From NCBI RefSeq assembly GCF_027744825.2, contig NC_071334.1, positions 27,357,937 through 27,421,936 on the forward strand: 64,000 nucleotides of DNA. The letters are read 5' to 3'. This stretch comes from Synchiropus splendidus. Its lineage: Eukaryota > Chordata > Actinopteri > Syngnathiformes > Callionymidae. A program made the position numbers and the translations under genes. Each line of letters starts with the position of its first letter. The first letter of the stretch is position 1. Of the stretch, positions 12,079-24,186 are shown piece by piece. The notes beneath the pieces were generated by a model. The model was given only the letters and a program-made list of their open reading frames with translations. It was not told where the DNA came from and did no database searches.

Positions 12079-12282
12079 CTAGATTGACAGTGAGTCTGAC
12101 TCTGCCTCCATCAAGCTCCAGGCGAAGGGTGTCGGCAGAGTTGCGAGAAGTGGTTGCCATGAGAACGCCATAAGCCCGCTGGGAGCGGAAACGTAGTGAA
12201 ACATCCTCCGCCTCGGTGTGCATCGCCACAGGCAACTGCACCTTCATAAACTTGCTTCCGTCATACGAGAGGATGGTCGCGT
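12079..12282 (-). CDS. nrxn1: nrxn1 exon: first half of LNS4
   Basis: The 204-nt exon (phase 1/1) follows TGTTTCACAG and ends GTC AAT CTA G before GTATAC. It encodes [39 protein letters not shown] and a strand ending [15 protein letters not shown]. The last base of the exon begins the codon at splice site 3. Confidence 0.95.
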
Positions 12283-13852
12283 CTGTGAAACAGAGACGGA
12301 AAACAACTGTGATCAAAGGTTTGTTGCTGTGAGAGAAAAAACTGAAAAACCAGAAAAAAGATGAATAGTACAATGAAAAATTGCGAGTTTGCGGTGTGCA
12401 TATTATATTTAGCTACTTGCGTCATCGATGAAATCTGGTTTCCCCAAATGTCTCCAAGAAATTACCTCATCCCACACCTCCATTGCTACAAGGATGGTGT
12501 AAAAATAACCAGAGATGGTTGATGTGGCACTAAACTCCGAAGAAGGCATAAGCATGTGCTGGCCACTTTCACTGAAACGCAACAGTTCAAGCTCTTTTAT
12601 GGTGTTTGCATATTCATCTACATGAGCACCTCCCTTGGCAACCAGCTGAGGGTCTATACTCACCTGTCTAACTGTTAACCTCTCAGAAACTTGAGCTCTG
12701 TTGGCCTTCTCATTTCTCTTGGTCTGTATCTTTGTTTATATATTTCACTTGCGCTGTGCTTTCGTTCCCTCATACTTCTTTCTAAAGGAGACATTGCAGC
12801 CAGGGCAAAAAAACTAACAAAACAAAACAAAAAAAAAACAGAAAACAAGAGAACAGGAAGAGAGGGTGGCATCATGAATACTAATGAAGTGAGGAGGAGG
12901 GAAAGTGAGAGATAGAGCATGAACACGTGTGTGTGTCAGAATAAGTGAGGGGAATTTAAGCGTGAACAGAGGAGGGTTTAGTAAAGTGAGAGCAGGGGAA
13001 GAGAAAACAGGGAAGGAGCAAGACAGAGAAAGACAGAGGAGGAAGCAGCAGCTCTTGGCTAAAATGCAAATGAATCCTCATTAACTTGAGCAGGGAAGAG
13101 AGGAAGGTGGCTGGCCTGTTATGTCACAGATAACATAACTAGCAGCCATGCGTACGTCTGGCCGATGAACTGCAGAAACGCTTACATTGTCAACGTAGTG
13201 ACATGAGCTGCAGTGGAACAATATTTCATGTTTGGGTTTTTCATAAAAATAACCTTTTCTGCTCAAGCACCAAAATGCATTGGTTACCATTTTTATTTTC
13301 ACGTCATTTATGTTACGGGTGCACCAAATTGGATATTTGTGGTTGAGGCCAAAGCTAAATAAAATTTAAAATGCGTGGCTGAATACTGAATAATACCGAA
13401 TAGCAAATATACAATGTGGTTAAGTGTTTTTTATTTTTTTGACAACTAACAAAAAATGCCTAGATAGTCCGGAACACATTTACACATATTAAAGTTAATG
13501 TTTAGATGACTGAACATATTTGACATTCTTTTTTTATATTTTAGACTTTGCTTTTCAAATGATAATAGTAATAATAATAAACACCGTTTTCCACTATATA
13601 AAAGGCTGATAATTTAAACAGAAGGTTCGAGATAGTTTGGTTGAATACTAATTGCAAACTGTATTTCTATTTTTGCTCTTGCATACAGTGTTGAACTAAA
13701 AAATTCATCATATGCAGACCTTGGATCACATGTTGCAACATGCTTGATACACGACACCAAGGGCAACAAAGAAATGATCAAATGAAGAGGAAATATGCGA
13801 CCCATGGGTAGGAAAGTCAAAATCATTTCCACTTGTGTTGAACCGCTTGTGT

Positions 13853-14068
13853 CCCATTGTAGGTACAAAATCTGTCCGCTTACTGAATGTGTCCTACCTG
13901 CCGCGGGATGATCATGTCACATCCAGCAGACAATTTTTATCAAATGTTTTAATGAGCCAGAGAAAATCTATATGAAGGATTTGACGGCACTTTCTACCAC
14001 ATGCGTAACATTTATATCTGGAAAATAGGATGTCTGTCATCTGGTTGTTTGTGAAGTATATGTCTGTT
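13853..14068. repeat. dispersed repeat, copy A
   Basis: This about 215-bp block is clearly related, in the same orientation, to 27800-28023. Shared runs include AATGAGCCAGAGAAAA and GTAACATTTATATC, with the same spacing. The hAT-like end near 13315 suggests a decayed DNA transposon. Family not identified. Confidence 0.8.
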
Positions 14069-14984
14069 CGTCTCTGTGGTATTTTCTAACCACTTTAGTT
14101 TCAACCAATATCTATGCTAACCCACTATGATCTCAAATTCAGGGTCTTGACTGAAAAAACTAGGTTCAAATACACACCACCGTCATGTGACCTTGTGAAC
14201 CTCATGAACCTTGAGCTGACGACAGTGAATGATAATGATTCATCAATCCAATGATGACTGCTTTAAGCCTTGCACCCTTTCCATTCAGCCATTTACTACA
14301 AATAACTGCAAGGCAGATTCAGACATTTTAAACCATCTTTGTCTATATTTTTAAGACTTGCCTCCATTTGATAAACACCCCCTGATGTTTAATGTAGTTA
14401 TCAATCGCATCAGCCACAGCCAACAGATTAATTGGTTCCATAGAGATTTGTTCTGCAATAAGCCTTTAGCTTGGTTTCAAACAAATCTTTCACTCAGGAA
14501 AGATAACATTGCAACTGAGAGCATAATTTTTTAGCATTTATTTTAGCAGCATCGTCAGCATTGCATCCATTTATTCCAAAGTTTAGCTTCAACACAGGCC
14601 TTAAAAACACCAACAGTTCCCTGCAACATGCTCATGCAAATGATGTCAGGAAAGAAAGAAGACATGGAAGCCATAATAAGAAAGATAGGTACAAATTCAA
14701 TCACAACCAATCTGTGTCACTGACTAAAATGCCTGTGGCAGACATCAGACACAAGTAGAGGACAAATATGGCAATAGCTTAAATTTCTATCTTTGTCAAT
14801 CATGCTTCTACAAACTCTGAGCCTTTCAGAAAGCACAGACCAATTTGAAACAATTCTTGCCAAGAGCATTTTGTGTGTACAAAAGTGATTTCAAAAAGGA
14901 AAAGCAGCTGTGATTAAGGACAGGTGTCATCAGATTTGAACTCGTGTTAAAATGACTCAGAGTCTTCTTTCAACAGGAGTCCAC

Positions 14985-15830
14985 AGCTAGTCAGCCTCCT
15001 CCTCCTGAATTCTCCGTGGTCATACTCCTAAGTCACACACCAATCCTCTCCATGTCCTCATTGACCACATCAGTGAGCCTCAATGGTTGCCTTCCTCTTC
15101 TTCATTTACCTTGCAAGTCCACCTGCAGTATTCATTGTCCAACACGTGTCTCTTCAGGAGTCCAAACCATCTGAGTCAGGCCTCTAAACTACTCTCAACA
15201 AGATGTTCACCATACTCTTTTAAACTACGTCCTTCCGAGTCACCCCTAGTGAAAATCTAAGCATCTTCAGGTCTGCTTCTTCAATTCTACCGAACCATTC
15301 CCTGAGACGTCATCCAACTCTAACCTTGACCCCTACCCTTTGTCACTCCTTCAGCACACCTCAAAACCCTCTCATACTTCTCTGATGCATACAGCTGCTC
15401 AGATCCTCCCTAAAACTCTGACATGAGCTTTCTTTAGATCTGCAAAGACACAGTGCAGCTCAACCTGACCTCTGCACTTCTCGATCAACATCCTCAGGGC
15501 ATGGCACTCTTTTCTTGGCATGAATCCATACTGCAGCTTCGAATGGCCTCAACAACTCTCTTTAAAATCTTCATGGTGTGACTCATGAACATGCAGTTAT
15601 TGCAGTCCTGAGCATCACTCACTTTGTAAAATATGTCACATAAGTAACACTATTCCTCATCAGGCTTCCTTCCAGTTATTATCATTAAAATGTGCACCGC
15701 CCTGGTCACTATTACCAAAACTGCTTTGTCACCTTTCGTCCTTAGGAGCTGCCATCATGTCCACCTTAATCTCCTGAACAACCTGATCCAGCATCTCACC
15801 TGTCATTTATTCTTCAGTTTCTCCAATTTT
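14985..15830 (-). pseudogene. decayed RTE-like non-LTR retrotransposon (reverse transcriptase fragment)
   Basis: On the minus strand, 15420-15540 reads YGFMPRKECHALRMLIEKC, then GQVELHCVFADLKKAHVRV. This follows the RTE-clade reverse transcriptase order (FGFMPGRST, EKYRE, LHCVFVDLEKAYDRV). The first motif-A Asp (ADL) remains; the second, of AYD, is lost. Flanking sequence carries further LINE-like wording with stops and frameshifts, so it is inactive. It has the same orientation as nrxn1. Ends are approximate. Confidence 0.7.
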
Positions 15831-17380
15831 CTTTTTTTACTACAAGACACAAAACTGTGTGCTAATTGAAGCAAGATCATACTTTGGATATTAGGCTTTT
15901 GAGGTTCATTGCCAAGACCATGACAGAGAAACACTACAATTCCCTATACTCTAGACTGTTCATCTGATAGAATGAAATGCTAATGGTTTTGAAACTTTGC
16001 ACTGCGTGTTCACCTTGACAAGCTCTGAATTAGGAACAAAAGCAAGATTTGATTCATTTCTCAATTGGTGATGCAACTTTCACACAAAAAGAGGTACAAA
16101 AAACCCAACAGCTTGACAAAATCACAGACAAGTGTTTTGAAGACTGTTCAACTGTGCCACAAATGAAAATGTCTGAAAATGCCCTTCAGAAAAACAAAAA
16201 ATTGTCTCAGAGTGGGCGTGGGGCGACCATCTTTGTTCATTATAGAAGAGAGGAGGTAAACAAAGAGAAAGCGAATGAACATGGTAGGAAAAAAAGACAA
16301 GAGAAACTGCAGGTAGAAGGCGTAAACATGGCCAATCACTCTCTCCATCTGCTTCTCCATCTGTGCTTCCTTTAATCCACTGAACCACCAGTTAGTGACC
16401 CCTCAGTGCACACAGAGAGGGACCAGAGAAGACTTAGAGGGAAGACAGCCATGAGGGAAAGACACTATGACAAACCTAGAGAGCAGATGTAAATAAAACA
16501 TTTCAAATCATTTCAGGTCGCCTCAGAGCGTGTGTGAATATATCTTAAGGTGGGTGATAGTACAATCATCACTGGAGACGCACCAGTGGTTGTGGCACAA
16601 ACAACTTTCTTCTTTTCTCCTTGTCTGACTTCATCTCGCTTCTTTCAACAGCCTTGTATCCATCACCCTGCCAATCTCTCATACATTTCATTTTACTCTC
16701 GCTCTGAATGCATACCTTCACTTGGTCTCGCTCTCACTCTGTCAAGCCCTGTCTCCCATTCCTCCTCATCTCCTCACCTGCTGTCAGATGGCCGTTCCGA
16801 CCCAGTGGTCCCATCCTCCACTGACACTGCTTCCACGAGCTGCACATTTCCTCACCCATCGATTCCCAGTCTCTGCGTCTATAGAAGTCCAATACTGCTG
16901 TCTGCACTCCTGCTGCCTCCCACCTCCTCCTCTTCACCTCTGCTGTTCCCTGTCTACACTGCACACGCTCCGCGTCTGAATAAATCTTTCCAAATGGAAG
17001 TATCCAGTCAATAACAATATTGCTTTTCTATTTACTCAGCTCTTGTTTCATTAGTTGCCGTCAACAAATCAATCTACCAAAGATATAGACATCCATAAAT
17101 CTTTGCTTTTTTTCAAAAACAATATACTTAATAACTGTTTCATTCAGTCCAAATGCCACAAATTAAAACAGAAACAATTGTTCTCCAATTGACATCAATT
17201 CTCAAAATGGTAACTCTATTTATGGACCTGTGTCTCACCATGATCATTTTGTAATCCCTCAGGTAAATTCTAAAGCCAGATTGTCAGTCGAAAACTATAT
17301 ATTGTTGGTGCATTGCTTTCCTAATATCTATCCACCAACACATGAACATGATATCTTCATAACGCAGGACAAACCCTCAC

Positions 17381-17633
17381 CTCTTTCACAGGAGCGCCCC
17401 AGGTAGCCTGTCCCTGAGCAGTCGCAGACATAGCGGTTCCAGCCTTCTCTGCAGATGCCATTGTGCTGGCAGGGATTGGACAAACACTGCTTGGGAGGCT
17501 CTCTAGAACACGAGGGCTTTACCCCCACCGCCCTCTGTGCCTCAGCGAGCCGCCGGATGTCTTTACTCTGGCCGTCCACAAACAGGTCTCTGACGCAGCC
17601 TACGTAGCCATAGTTGAGCAGAGCCGTCCACAC
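17381..17633 (-). CDS. nrxn1: nrxn1 exon: end of LNS3 and EGF2
   Basis: The 253-nt exon (phase 0 to 1) begins GTG TGG ACG GCT after CCTCAG and ends GAA AGA G before GTGAGG. It reads [20 protein letters not shown], then a linker rich in Arg and Ala, then EGF2: [19 protein letters not shown] through [17 protein letters not shown]. All six EGF cysteines are present. Confidence 0.96.
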
Positions 17634-18307
17634 CTGAGGAAAAGGTCAGCTTTGTCAAGTCACTTTACTGCACGCCCAGTGAACATTTAAATTTGACATT
17701 TGTACCAGGTGGTAAAGTAAATCAAAATCCAATTGTGGTAAGTCAATATGTCAAGCTGCAACAGAAATAAAAGTGGCGGAACATGAAAAGAGAAGTTCAG
17801 TAACCACAACTTTTAATTGGGCATGTAGAACTGCTGACATTACCATACAAACACTCTTGACTTGTACACCAACTGAAGTCTTTTCTCCCCTCAAGCAACA
17901 CTATTATTACAAGAGAAGCGTACATATATACTGTTTCTTAGCTCAATCTTTTCAAACCCGGACAACATATTACAGCTCTTTACTATTTGATTATATGTCA
18001 TATGAGCAGATGTTACCCAACACTGCTGGAAAATTTTGCAAAAATAAATAAGCATGACAAAATGTGATGGTGCATAGTTACATTAATATACTATACATTG
18101 TGCTTGTGTCAGCACAACAAAGACAGTAGTTGATTACAGCATTTTTAAACAGTATTTAAAAAAAACAAGTGTGAACATATAATTTTTATTTTTATCCAAG
18201 AGTACAAATACAATTAGCTACTTGATCATGACATATTCAAAGAAGAAAAAGCAATTAAAAATGTATTATGATTTTACATCTTGGTGTGTCTTTAATACGG
18301 CACGCAC
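17634..18307 (-). other. intron within LNS3
   Basis: A 674-bp AT-rich intron. Nothing seen beyond the splice sites. Confidence 0.7.
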
Positions 18308-18438
18308 CTCAGTCGGGAAGATGAGTCCAGCTCGGTCCTCTGGTAGACCTCCAAGGTACAGTGTGTCATCTAGGTCCAGGATTTCGCTGTCTCCAGGTGC
18401 TGTGTAGGCTGTTCTGACACTGTTCACTGAGATGGTTC
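18308..18438 (-). CDS. nrxn1: nrxn1 exon: LNS3 continued
   Basis: The 131-nt exon (phase 1 to 0) starts after GTGCTCAG and ends CCG ACT GAG before GTGCGT. It reads [20 protein letters not shown], then [20 protein letters not shown] and FPTE. This is the standard LNS3 strand set of neurexin-1. Confidence 0.95.
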
Positions 18439-19069
18439 CTGAGCACATCAGACATTCAAGCCTGAATATTTCCCCCTTCATTGTTCATACTACACTCAAC
18501 AGGAGGAAAGACGGACTAAAATTCAAAAACAAGAAACCGAGGTTTGTTTGCCCATTAAATATTTAACTTTAAAAATATTTTAGAAATTTCATCAGTCCAT
18601 TTATATCTGTCTGAAATCTTTCAACCAGCTGCATGTTATTGGCAGGATGAGAGCACAAACTAAATTCAACATAACAACTCACTTCAACATAGTTATGAAA
18701 GACAAGCAACAAGACTTTCCATTTAAATAACTTGTTGGTTCTCCGAGGGTGAATCCAGAAATTTTGCATCTGCAGCTCCTAATTCTCTTTGGCCAAGACT
18801 GTATAATTGAAAATGTTGCAGGCTTTCTTCTCTTTGTCCTCATCAGCAATTCAAATCCTCCACCGCACAGACCTTAGTCATCAGGCGGTCATTAGCAATT
18901 CAGTCAATACTGATTTGAATATGGAGCCTGACATTTTGCCTTAAATAAATTAGGGCCAACAGGGTTATCAATCATTTTATGTTCTTGCTTGGCCTTTTTT
19001 TTAACTTATATGTACATTGTTTTTGAGAGTATCCGCACATTTCTAGTTCACTAAAACCAAATCCTGTAC
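18439..19069 (-). other. intron within LNS3
   Basis: A 631-bp intron. Nothing recognised. Confidence 0.7.
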
Positions 19070-19217
19070 CTGAGCGTCCGTCCCTCTGGAAGTCCACATG
19101 ATACCATTCCCCATCGTTGACTTTCCTGTCTATGGCCCTGGTCTTTGTTGTCCCAGAGCCCATGTCCAGAAGCAAGTACAATTGGCCGTCCAGCATCTCG
19201 ATGGCAAAGAAATCGAC
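19070..19217 (-). CDS. nrxn1: nrxn1 exon: middle of LNS3
   Basis: The 148-nt exon starts GTC GAT TTC after TTTGCAG and ends CGC TCA G before GTACAG (phase 0 to 1). It encodes [20 protein letters not shown], then [18 protein letters not shown] and [12 protein letters not shown]. The TTKTRAIDR stretch differs from the TIKIKALLK of mammals; the rest is conserved. Confidence 0.95.
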
Positions 19218-19918
19218 CTGCAAATCAATGAAAATAAACTTTCAATGGGATGTCATGCAAGTTATCTTTTTGAATACCAGAAGAGACATTTGGAGGAGAA
19301 ATTGTTAAAATCCCATAGCTAAATGAAAAACAGATTTTTGGGGGATACAAAGAGTTCACCAAACAATGGTAATCATGATTAATGTGGTCTTATCAATAAA
19401 TCAAGCAATACCTAAAAATTGAATCACAGGTAGGATTTTCTTTTTTTATGTAATGTGATCTGCGAACAAGCTTGTCCGAAGACTTGATATGCGATGACAG
19501 CACAGCAGTTTTGCAGGTTACCAAGCCTACATGTCTATACCACCTCATCGAGGTCGGACTGACTTCCACTCTCAAGTTTACTGAATCAAATACATTTTAA
19601 CCAGTCAACGATCTCTGTTTTTTAATTGGTCGGTCAGTCGTGACACTAGTCATTCTCATCCAACAATGTACCTGCGAGTCAACCGAGTTAAGAATTACAT
19701 GCCACATATGAGTACATACATACACACATACATTACTTCCTCTCATGGCTTTATCGGTATTAGTGAAGACTGTCTGCAGTCAAAGGAAAGCCCAGTGGGA
19801 CAAAAACCTTGGCAAAGCAAAAGCAGCAGTGGGTGCACAGTACAATGTGCACATTCTTGGTTCATACCACTCAAAGATTGCTATTTGCAGGATTCTAAAA
19901 TAGGAAAAAAGAAACCAC
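19218..19918 (-). other. intron within LNS3
   Basis: A 701-bp intron. Nothing recognised. Confidence 0.7.
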
Positions 19919-20143
19919 CTTTATTGTTGGGGGTGTTCGAGGGTCCTTCCGTTGCTGTTGTCTTGGTTTGCCGTGGCTGAACAGCATCAATCCATTGGGC
20001 TCTGTGGTCCTAAAGTCAAATGATATGGATCCCGCCTTCTTTGCTGTCCACTTGCTCAGCGCAACAAAGGATTCTGGTGTGTCAAAGGTCACGGGGTCTA
20101 GAGTGGCCACACTCTCACACTTGAAGGACACGACTCCGCTGAC
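19919..20143 (-). CDS. nrxn1: nrxn1 exon: LNS2-LNS3 linker and start of LNS3
   Basis: The 225-nt exon (75 codons, phase 0/0) follows a good CTATCTTTCAG acceptor and ends ACA ATA AAG before GTGGTT. It encodes [20 protein letters not shown] and continues through [20 protein letters not shown] to [18 protein letters not shown]. The basic, Pro-rich tail corresponds to the variable loop GKPRHQKDAKHPQMIK of mammalian NRXN1. Confidence 0.95.
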
Positions 20144-20374
20144 CTGAAAGATAGGGGGAAAAATAAAAAACATGAGGGATCGCCAGTACCACAACAGTTG
20201 GAGTTACATTCAGTTAGTTTTGACTATGTGAATGAAAAACAAACTTTTACACCAGTTTAATCCCATTTGCTGAATTCAGCTTTTCTTTAAACTCCCATAC
20301 AGCAATAGAGCTGTCTGGAAATGTTTGCATTTCTCCCATAAGAATTCAGCAAAATACTGATGAACACGAGTTAC

Positions 20375-20446
20375 CTTCATCTTCGGATCTCCTTGCTTCG
20401 CCAGTCTGGACAGCTCCAAGCGGACATCATTATTCTTGTACACCAC
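20375..20446 (-). CDS. nrxn1: nrxn1 exon: C-terminal strand of LNS2
   Basis: This 72-nt exon (24 codons, phase 0/0) reads [20 protein letters not shown] and ends PKMK before GTAACTC. The acceptor is a weak GAAG, but the sequence match to NRXN1 is complete as recalled, so the exon is secure. It is too short to stand out as an ORF. Confidence 0.95.
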
Positions 20447-21633
20447 CTTCATGAAACAGAAGTAGAGGACATCGTTTTAACCTTTGCGTAATAATGGATG
20501 CTTAAACTATCTGATGTAATCTTTCTGCACTCAGAGGACCAAAGTAAACATATTTAGAAATTTGATAATCGATGAGACGCTTCAATCACTGCATTTTTTA
20601 ATATTTGAAAGTGGCTTGTCAGTTAAATTCGCTCCTCAGACTGAAACAGAACACCCAGTGACAGCGGGGGTGTCTGTGCTGAGCATTTTGATGTGAGTCG
20701 GGCAGCGCAAACACAGGCTCGGCTTTATTAATCGAGACCTGCCTGCATGAGCTGTGAACAAACAAGTGCGCAGAATGGTGCTAGCATGTTGCCATGGCTT
20801 TAAAAGTCAATCACGCAGCCTATCAAATGAGCCAAATTGCTCTTGTTGTTCATGCGTGTGATTCTTGGCATACATCCTCATTTGCTGATGTGGATTATCA
20901 TATCATCGCATTAAATATGCAAATGTGGCAGTAAAGGGTTCACTCCGACAGACTCGTTTAAATACCATCAGTCTTAATGAAGCAACACAGAGTGCATTCA
21001 CCGCTGGTACAGAAAGCTCTCTGTTTGGCACATCATCTTTTGGCTTCTTTGTTTGCCTTTCTGTTTGACATAATGAGACTCAGATCTGTATCAATATGTG
21101 AAAGTATTAATTATGTTTGACACTTCTATTTATTTAAACAGAAATCCCACTCGCAAATGCTTGAATCAAGTAGCGTTTATCCACATCTGCATGTGCATTT
21201 CTAACTTCCATGCAACAGTATTCACGCAGAGTGGATGGCTGGTGTGTCTCAGTGGCCTAGCTAATTAGCATGTTAGCGATTGGTGCTGTAGCTGGTCCCT
21301 CAACAACACTCATCATAGATTCTCTCTGATGCTGCTGCTATGTGCTGCAGAGGGTTTGTGTGACTGCCAATTGGAGGGATTTCAGTGTGTGTTTTAAAAT
21401 TAATGTGTTAATTTCTGTGTCACTAAAACTCTCTTGAAGAAATGTTGCGATCGCATGAATATTGGCTGAAGGACAATTCTCTTGTGATTTTCGGATATAG
21501 AATAAATTACTCATTCTGACTGAAATATGCTCAGATACATATGGAGGCGTAGTATACGGAGTAATCATTTACAGAATATAACTGACATCGATCCCAATCA
21601 AAAATTAGAAAAATCACGAGTATTGCTTCCCAC
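20447..21633 (-). other. intron at end of LNS2
   Basis: A 1.19-kb intron. Nothing recognised. Confidence 0.7.
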
Positions 21634-21795
21634 CTCCTTAAGACAACCCATGAAGTTGTTGCTGACAGGAGAACCAGGGAGGTCTGCAGTGCTTGGACTC
21701 CCACCCACATAGAAGAAGTCATCGGAGCCCAACATAGTGTAGTCCTCTTGCGTGTAGCCCGTGGTCGTCAGGATTCCATCCACTGAGATGGTCAC
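21634..21795 (-). CDS. nrxn1: nrxn1 exon: second half of LNS2
   Basis: The 162-nt exon (54 codons, phase 0/0) begins GTG ACC ATC TCA after TATATAG and ends AAG GAG before GTGGGAAG. It encodes [19 protein letters not shown] through FMGCLKE, virtually identical to mammalian NRXN1. It follows NLRQ directly when the SS2 cassette is skipped. Confidence 0.96.
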
Positions 21796-24141
21796 CTATA
21801 TAACAAAGCACAGGGAAAGGACACGCTATATACTCAAACCGTAGGCAGCGCTAAGCGCTAGCTAGGCGCTGACAGGCCAAATTAGCCCCCAAAGTTCTGG
21901 CAACCAATGTATGTGCATTTTGAAAGGGAATTGTTGTCATAATGGTGTTGAAAAGGGCCAATTGTGTTAATGGAAAAATATATTTGTGTGCAGGAAAGTC
22001 AAGCCATTACATCTTTGAGTCAGTGGCCTTTCCTACCTAAAGTGCTTCACAAGTTGATACACACTAAAAGTTAAACATAAAATATTTTATTTATTCTGAA
22101 ATATGTAAATGCTAATCACATTTATAGTAAGATGGTTATGCGACTGAATGAAGATTTTTCAACAAATTCAGCTTGTAAAACAGAGCAACACAACATAGCG
22201 TGTGTGAGGCCTCTTAAAGCCAAAGATTAATTTAGTCTAGAAAGTCTAAAAAAAATGGCTTCAGACTGCTATTACAGACATTAATGATGATTGCTGGCAG
22301 CTGCATATTTTGTTTGTGAAAACCTTCTGCTTGCATTTGCTTCATAAACCTTCCATTTCTTTAAGGCGACATTCTCATGCCTTCAATTTGGCTACTGCTG
22401 TTGGAACTTGTGTTCAACTTGGAAGTGCTGGGAAAAGCAGATGAGACTCTTGCCAAATCAGAGAGAGAGCTGCACACTGACGCTACTTAGCTCACAACAA
22501 TTGCTCAGATTAGTCTGTCTCCTATCATATCTCAATAGGAGGGCAAGGCTACCAGGAAGACGCCAACATTAGGAGTGTCAACCGTGGATGGCGGGTAGGT
22601 ACAGAAAGTGTCACCAAGGATAATGGCTCTACACCTGACCCAGATCAGCTGGTTGAGTTGTCATCCAACGGATCTTATAGAGTGAATGAGCTGCGTCACT
22701 TAACTGTTGCTGCTTTGTTCAATTACTGAGTCGTTTTTTTTTTAGATTATGGCAAATTTAAACAAAAAAATGGTCTTTCAGTAGCGATTCTTATTTATTC
22801 ATCAAAAAATTAGGCAGAGCATTAAAGAACTAGGACTGCATTAATCAATCGAGGCATAAAAGGGATCATTTCTGAAAATCTAGATTGGACCAAGCTGTCC
22901 AACGACAGGCGGCTCATTTTCAAAATGAGTCTAATCAGTCAGCGTGTGATCGCAGCCCTTGTTCAAAATTTCCTGGTGATTAACTCGCACATCACGAGTC
23001 TGGAGGATGCAACACCGAGACGTTGGTAGAGCGTATGCCCAATTCGAAACAGTCCTACAACCAGTCTTTTCAGCACTCACAATAAATGACAGCAGAAATA
23101 CCAGGGGACGTTTAGCTTCTGACTGTTTGACTTTAGGTTCTGGTTCCAGTTCATAATCATGTTTGCAGTCCAATGCAGAAAAAGGAACCATAAACATGAT
23201 TTCTCGACTACCCAGCTCTCTCACTGATGCTGACTGTTGCCAGGAGTACAGGCCCAGCCGGGCTAATATTAATAGGTGTTCCAGGCTTCTCCATGCTACA
23301 CAAAGTGATATTGTTAGTGGTTAGTAGCTGTTAGTATAGCTGTTAGTAGTTACCTTTCTGAGGGCCACAGTGCTGATAAATGTCAGGCCAGACTGTGTTT
23401 GTTGACTAGATAGCGTTCATGATTTCAATGCTGTTAGTAGTTGATGATGTCATGTGAGTGTGTTAATGTTCTACTTTGTTAGTTTGTGATCAAGGGGGTT
23501 TTGTTACAACAGCAAGTCTGAATGAGATGATGCACTGAAAGACACAAGTATTGATGCATACACACGTACAAGTGTTAGATGGGTTAGCATTCCAAGCACA
23601 CGCACATATTAATATATAAACATGCTGCCTGTTCCTCCCCCTGCATGCAACCTTTGGAGGAGGAGGAGACAGGGAACTGATTTGAACAACCACTGAGGAT
23701 GGATTTGAATTGTCAACATGCAGCAGCAGAGCAAAGGACCAAAGAAAAAGACAGAAAAATATACACAGGAAAGAGAAATCTTGTCTCCATTTTACAGACC
23801 AGCTTGAAAGAGAAAAAGTTTTTGAGTCACGCCATGCAGGGGACGGGAAAGGCTCGCCATTTGCGTGCAGGTGAGGGATGAGCCAATCAGTACACGCCTA
23901 AATGTCAGTCACAGAGAGATGGGGTGAAAAAACGGGAGAAGGGAGGGGACAGGTAATTAGGTTTAAAGAAAAAAGTGGTTGGCAAAGGGGGGAGGGTGAG
24001 GAGCAGGGGCTTTTTAAGCGTAAAAAATTACCAACCGCATTTATCCTTTTAGTTGGTTTGGTTTAGTTTTCATGTCTATGGTTCAAAAGGAAATAGACAC
24101 GGGGCAAACCCAAACTAAGAAACAATTAGAATGATATCTAC
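21796..24141 (-). other. intron downstream of SS2 cassette
   Basis: A 2.3-kb intron with three CATGCA words on the plus strand (gene-strand TGCATG) in 23644-23838, and TTAGTA-rich sequence near 23310-23350. A donor-like site at 23352 has no frame-keeping acceptor. No further exon. Confidence 0.7.
23644..23838 (-). promoter_or_regulatory. cluster of three TGCATG motifs downstream of the SS2 cassette
   Basis: Gene-strand TGCATG (RNA UGCAUG, the RBFOX binding word) occurs at 23833-23838, 23717-23722 and 23644-23649, some 300-500 nt downstream of the SS2 exon. RBFOX bound downstream of an exon usually favours inclusion. The words are seen; the regulation is inferred. Confidence 0.45.
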
Positions 24142-24186
24142 CGAACAATGGAGTTTGTTTACCATAGCGTGTCCAATGCCTGAGTG
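24142..24186 (-). CDS. nrxn1: splice-site-2 cassette exon (45 nt), with nested donor
   Basis: This cassette encodes HSGIGHAMVNKLHCS, phase 0 to phase 0, between a CTACAAAG acceptor and a TCG/GTAGAT donor. It matches the mammalian SS2 insert residue for residue as I recall it. An internal donor at GCT ATG/GTAAAC would end the exon at 24163 and leave an 8-residue form, HSGIGHAM, also in frame. SS2 alters a loop next to the LNS2 ligand face. Three TGCATG motifs on the gene strand lie 300-500 nt downstream. Confidence 0.94.

Larger units (their letters stand above)
12283..17380 (-). other. 5.1-kb intron between EGF2 and LNS4
   Basis: It holds an RTE-like remnant, one copy of a dispersed repeat and a pyrimidine-rich tract (about 16590-16970), which are listed apart or noted here. 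The stretch near 13315-13420 (GGGTGCACCAAAT, later AATACCGAATAG) resembles the end of fish hAT elements, without a partner end that I can see. No coding exon. Confidence 0.7.

Noticed and set aside
23352..23380. Donor-like GTAACT after CTCAGAAAG in the SS2 intron
   Set aside because: The nearest acceptor gives a 19-nt exon that would shift frame.
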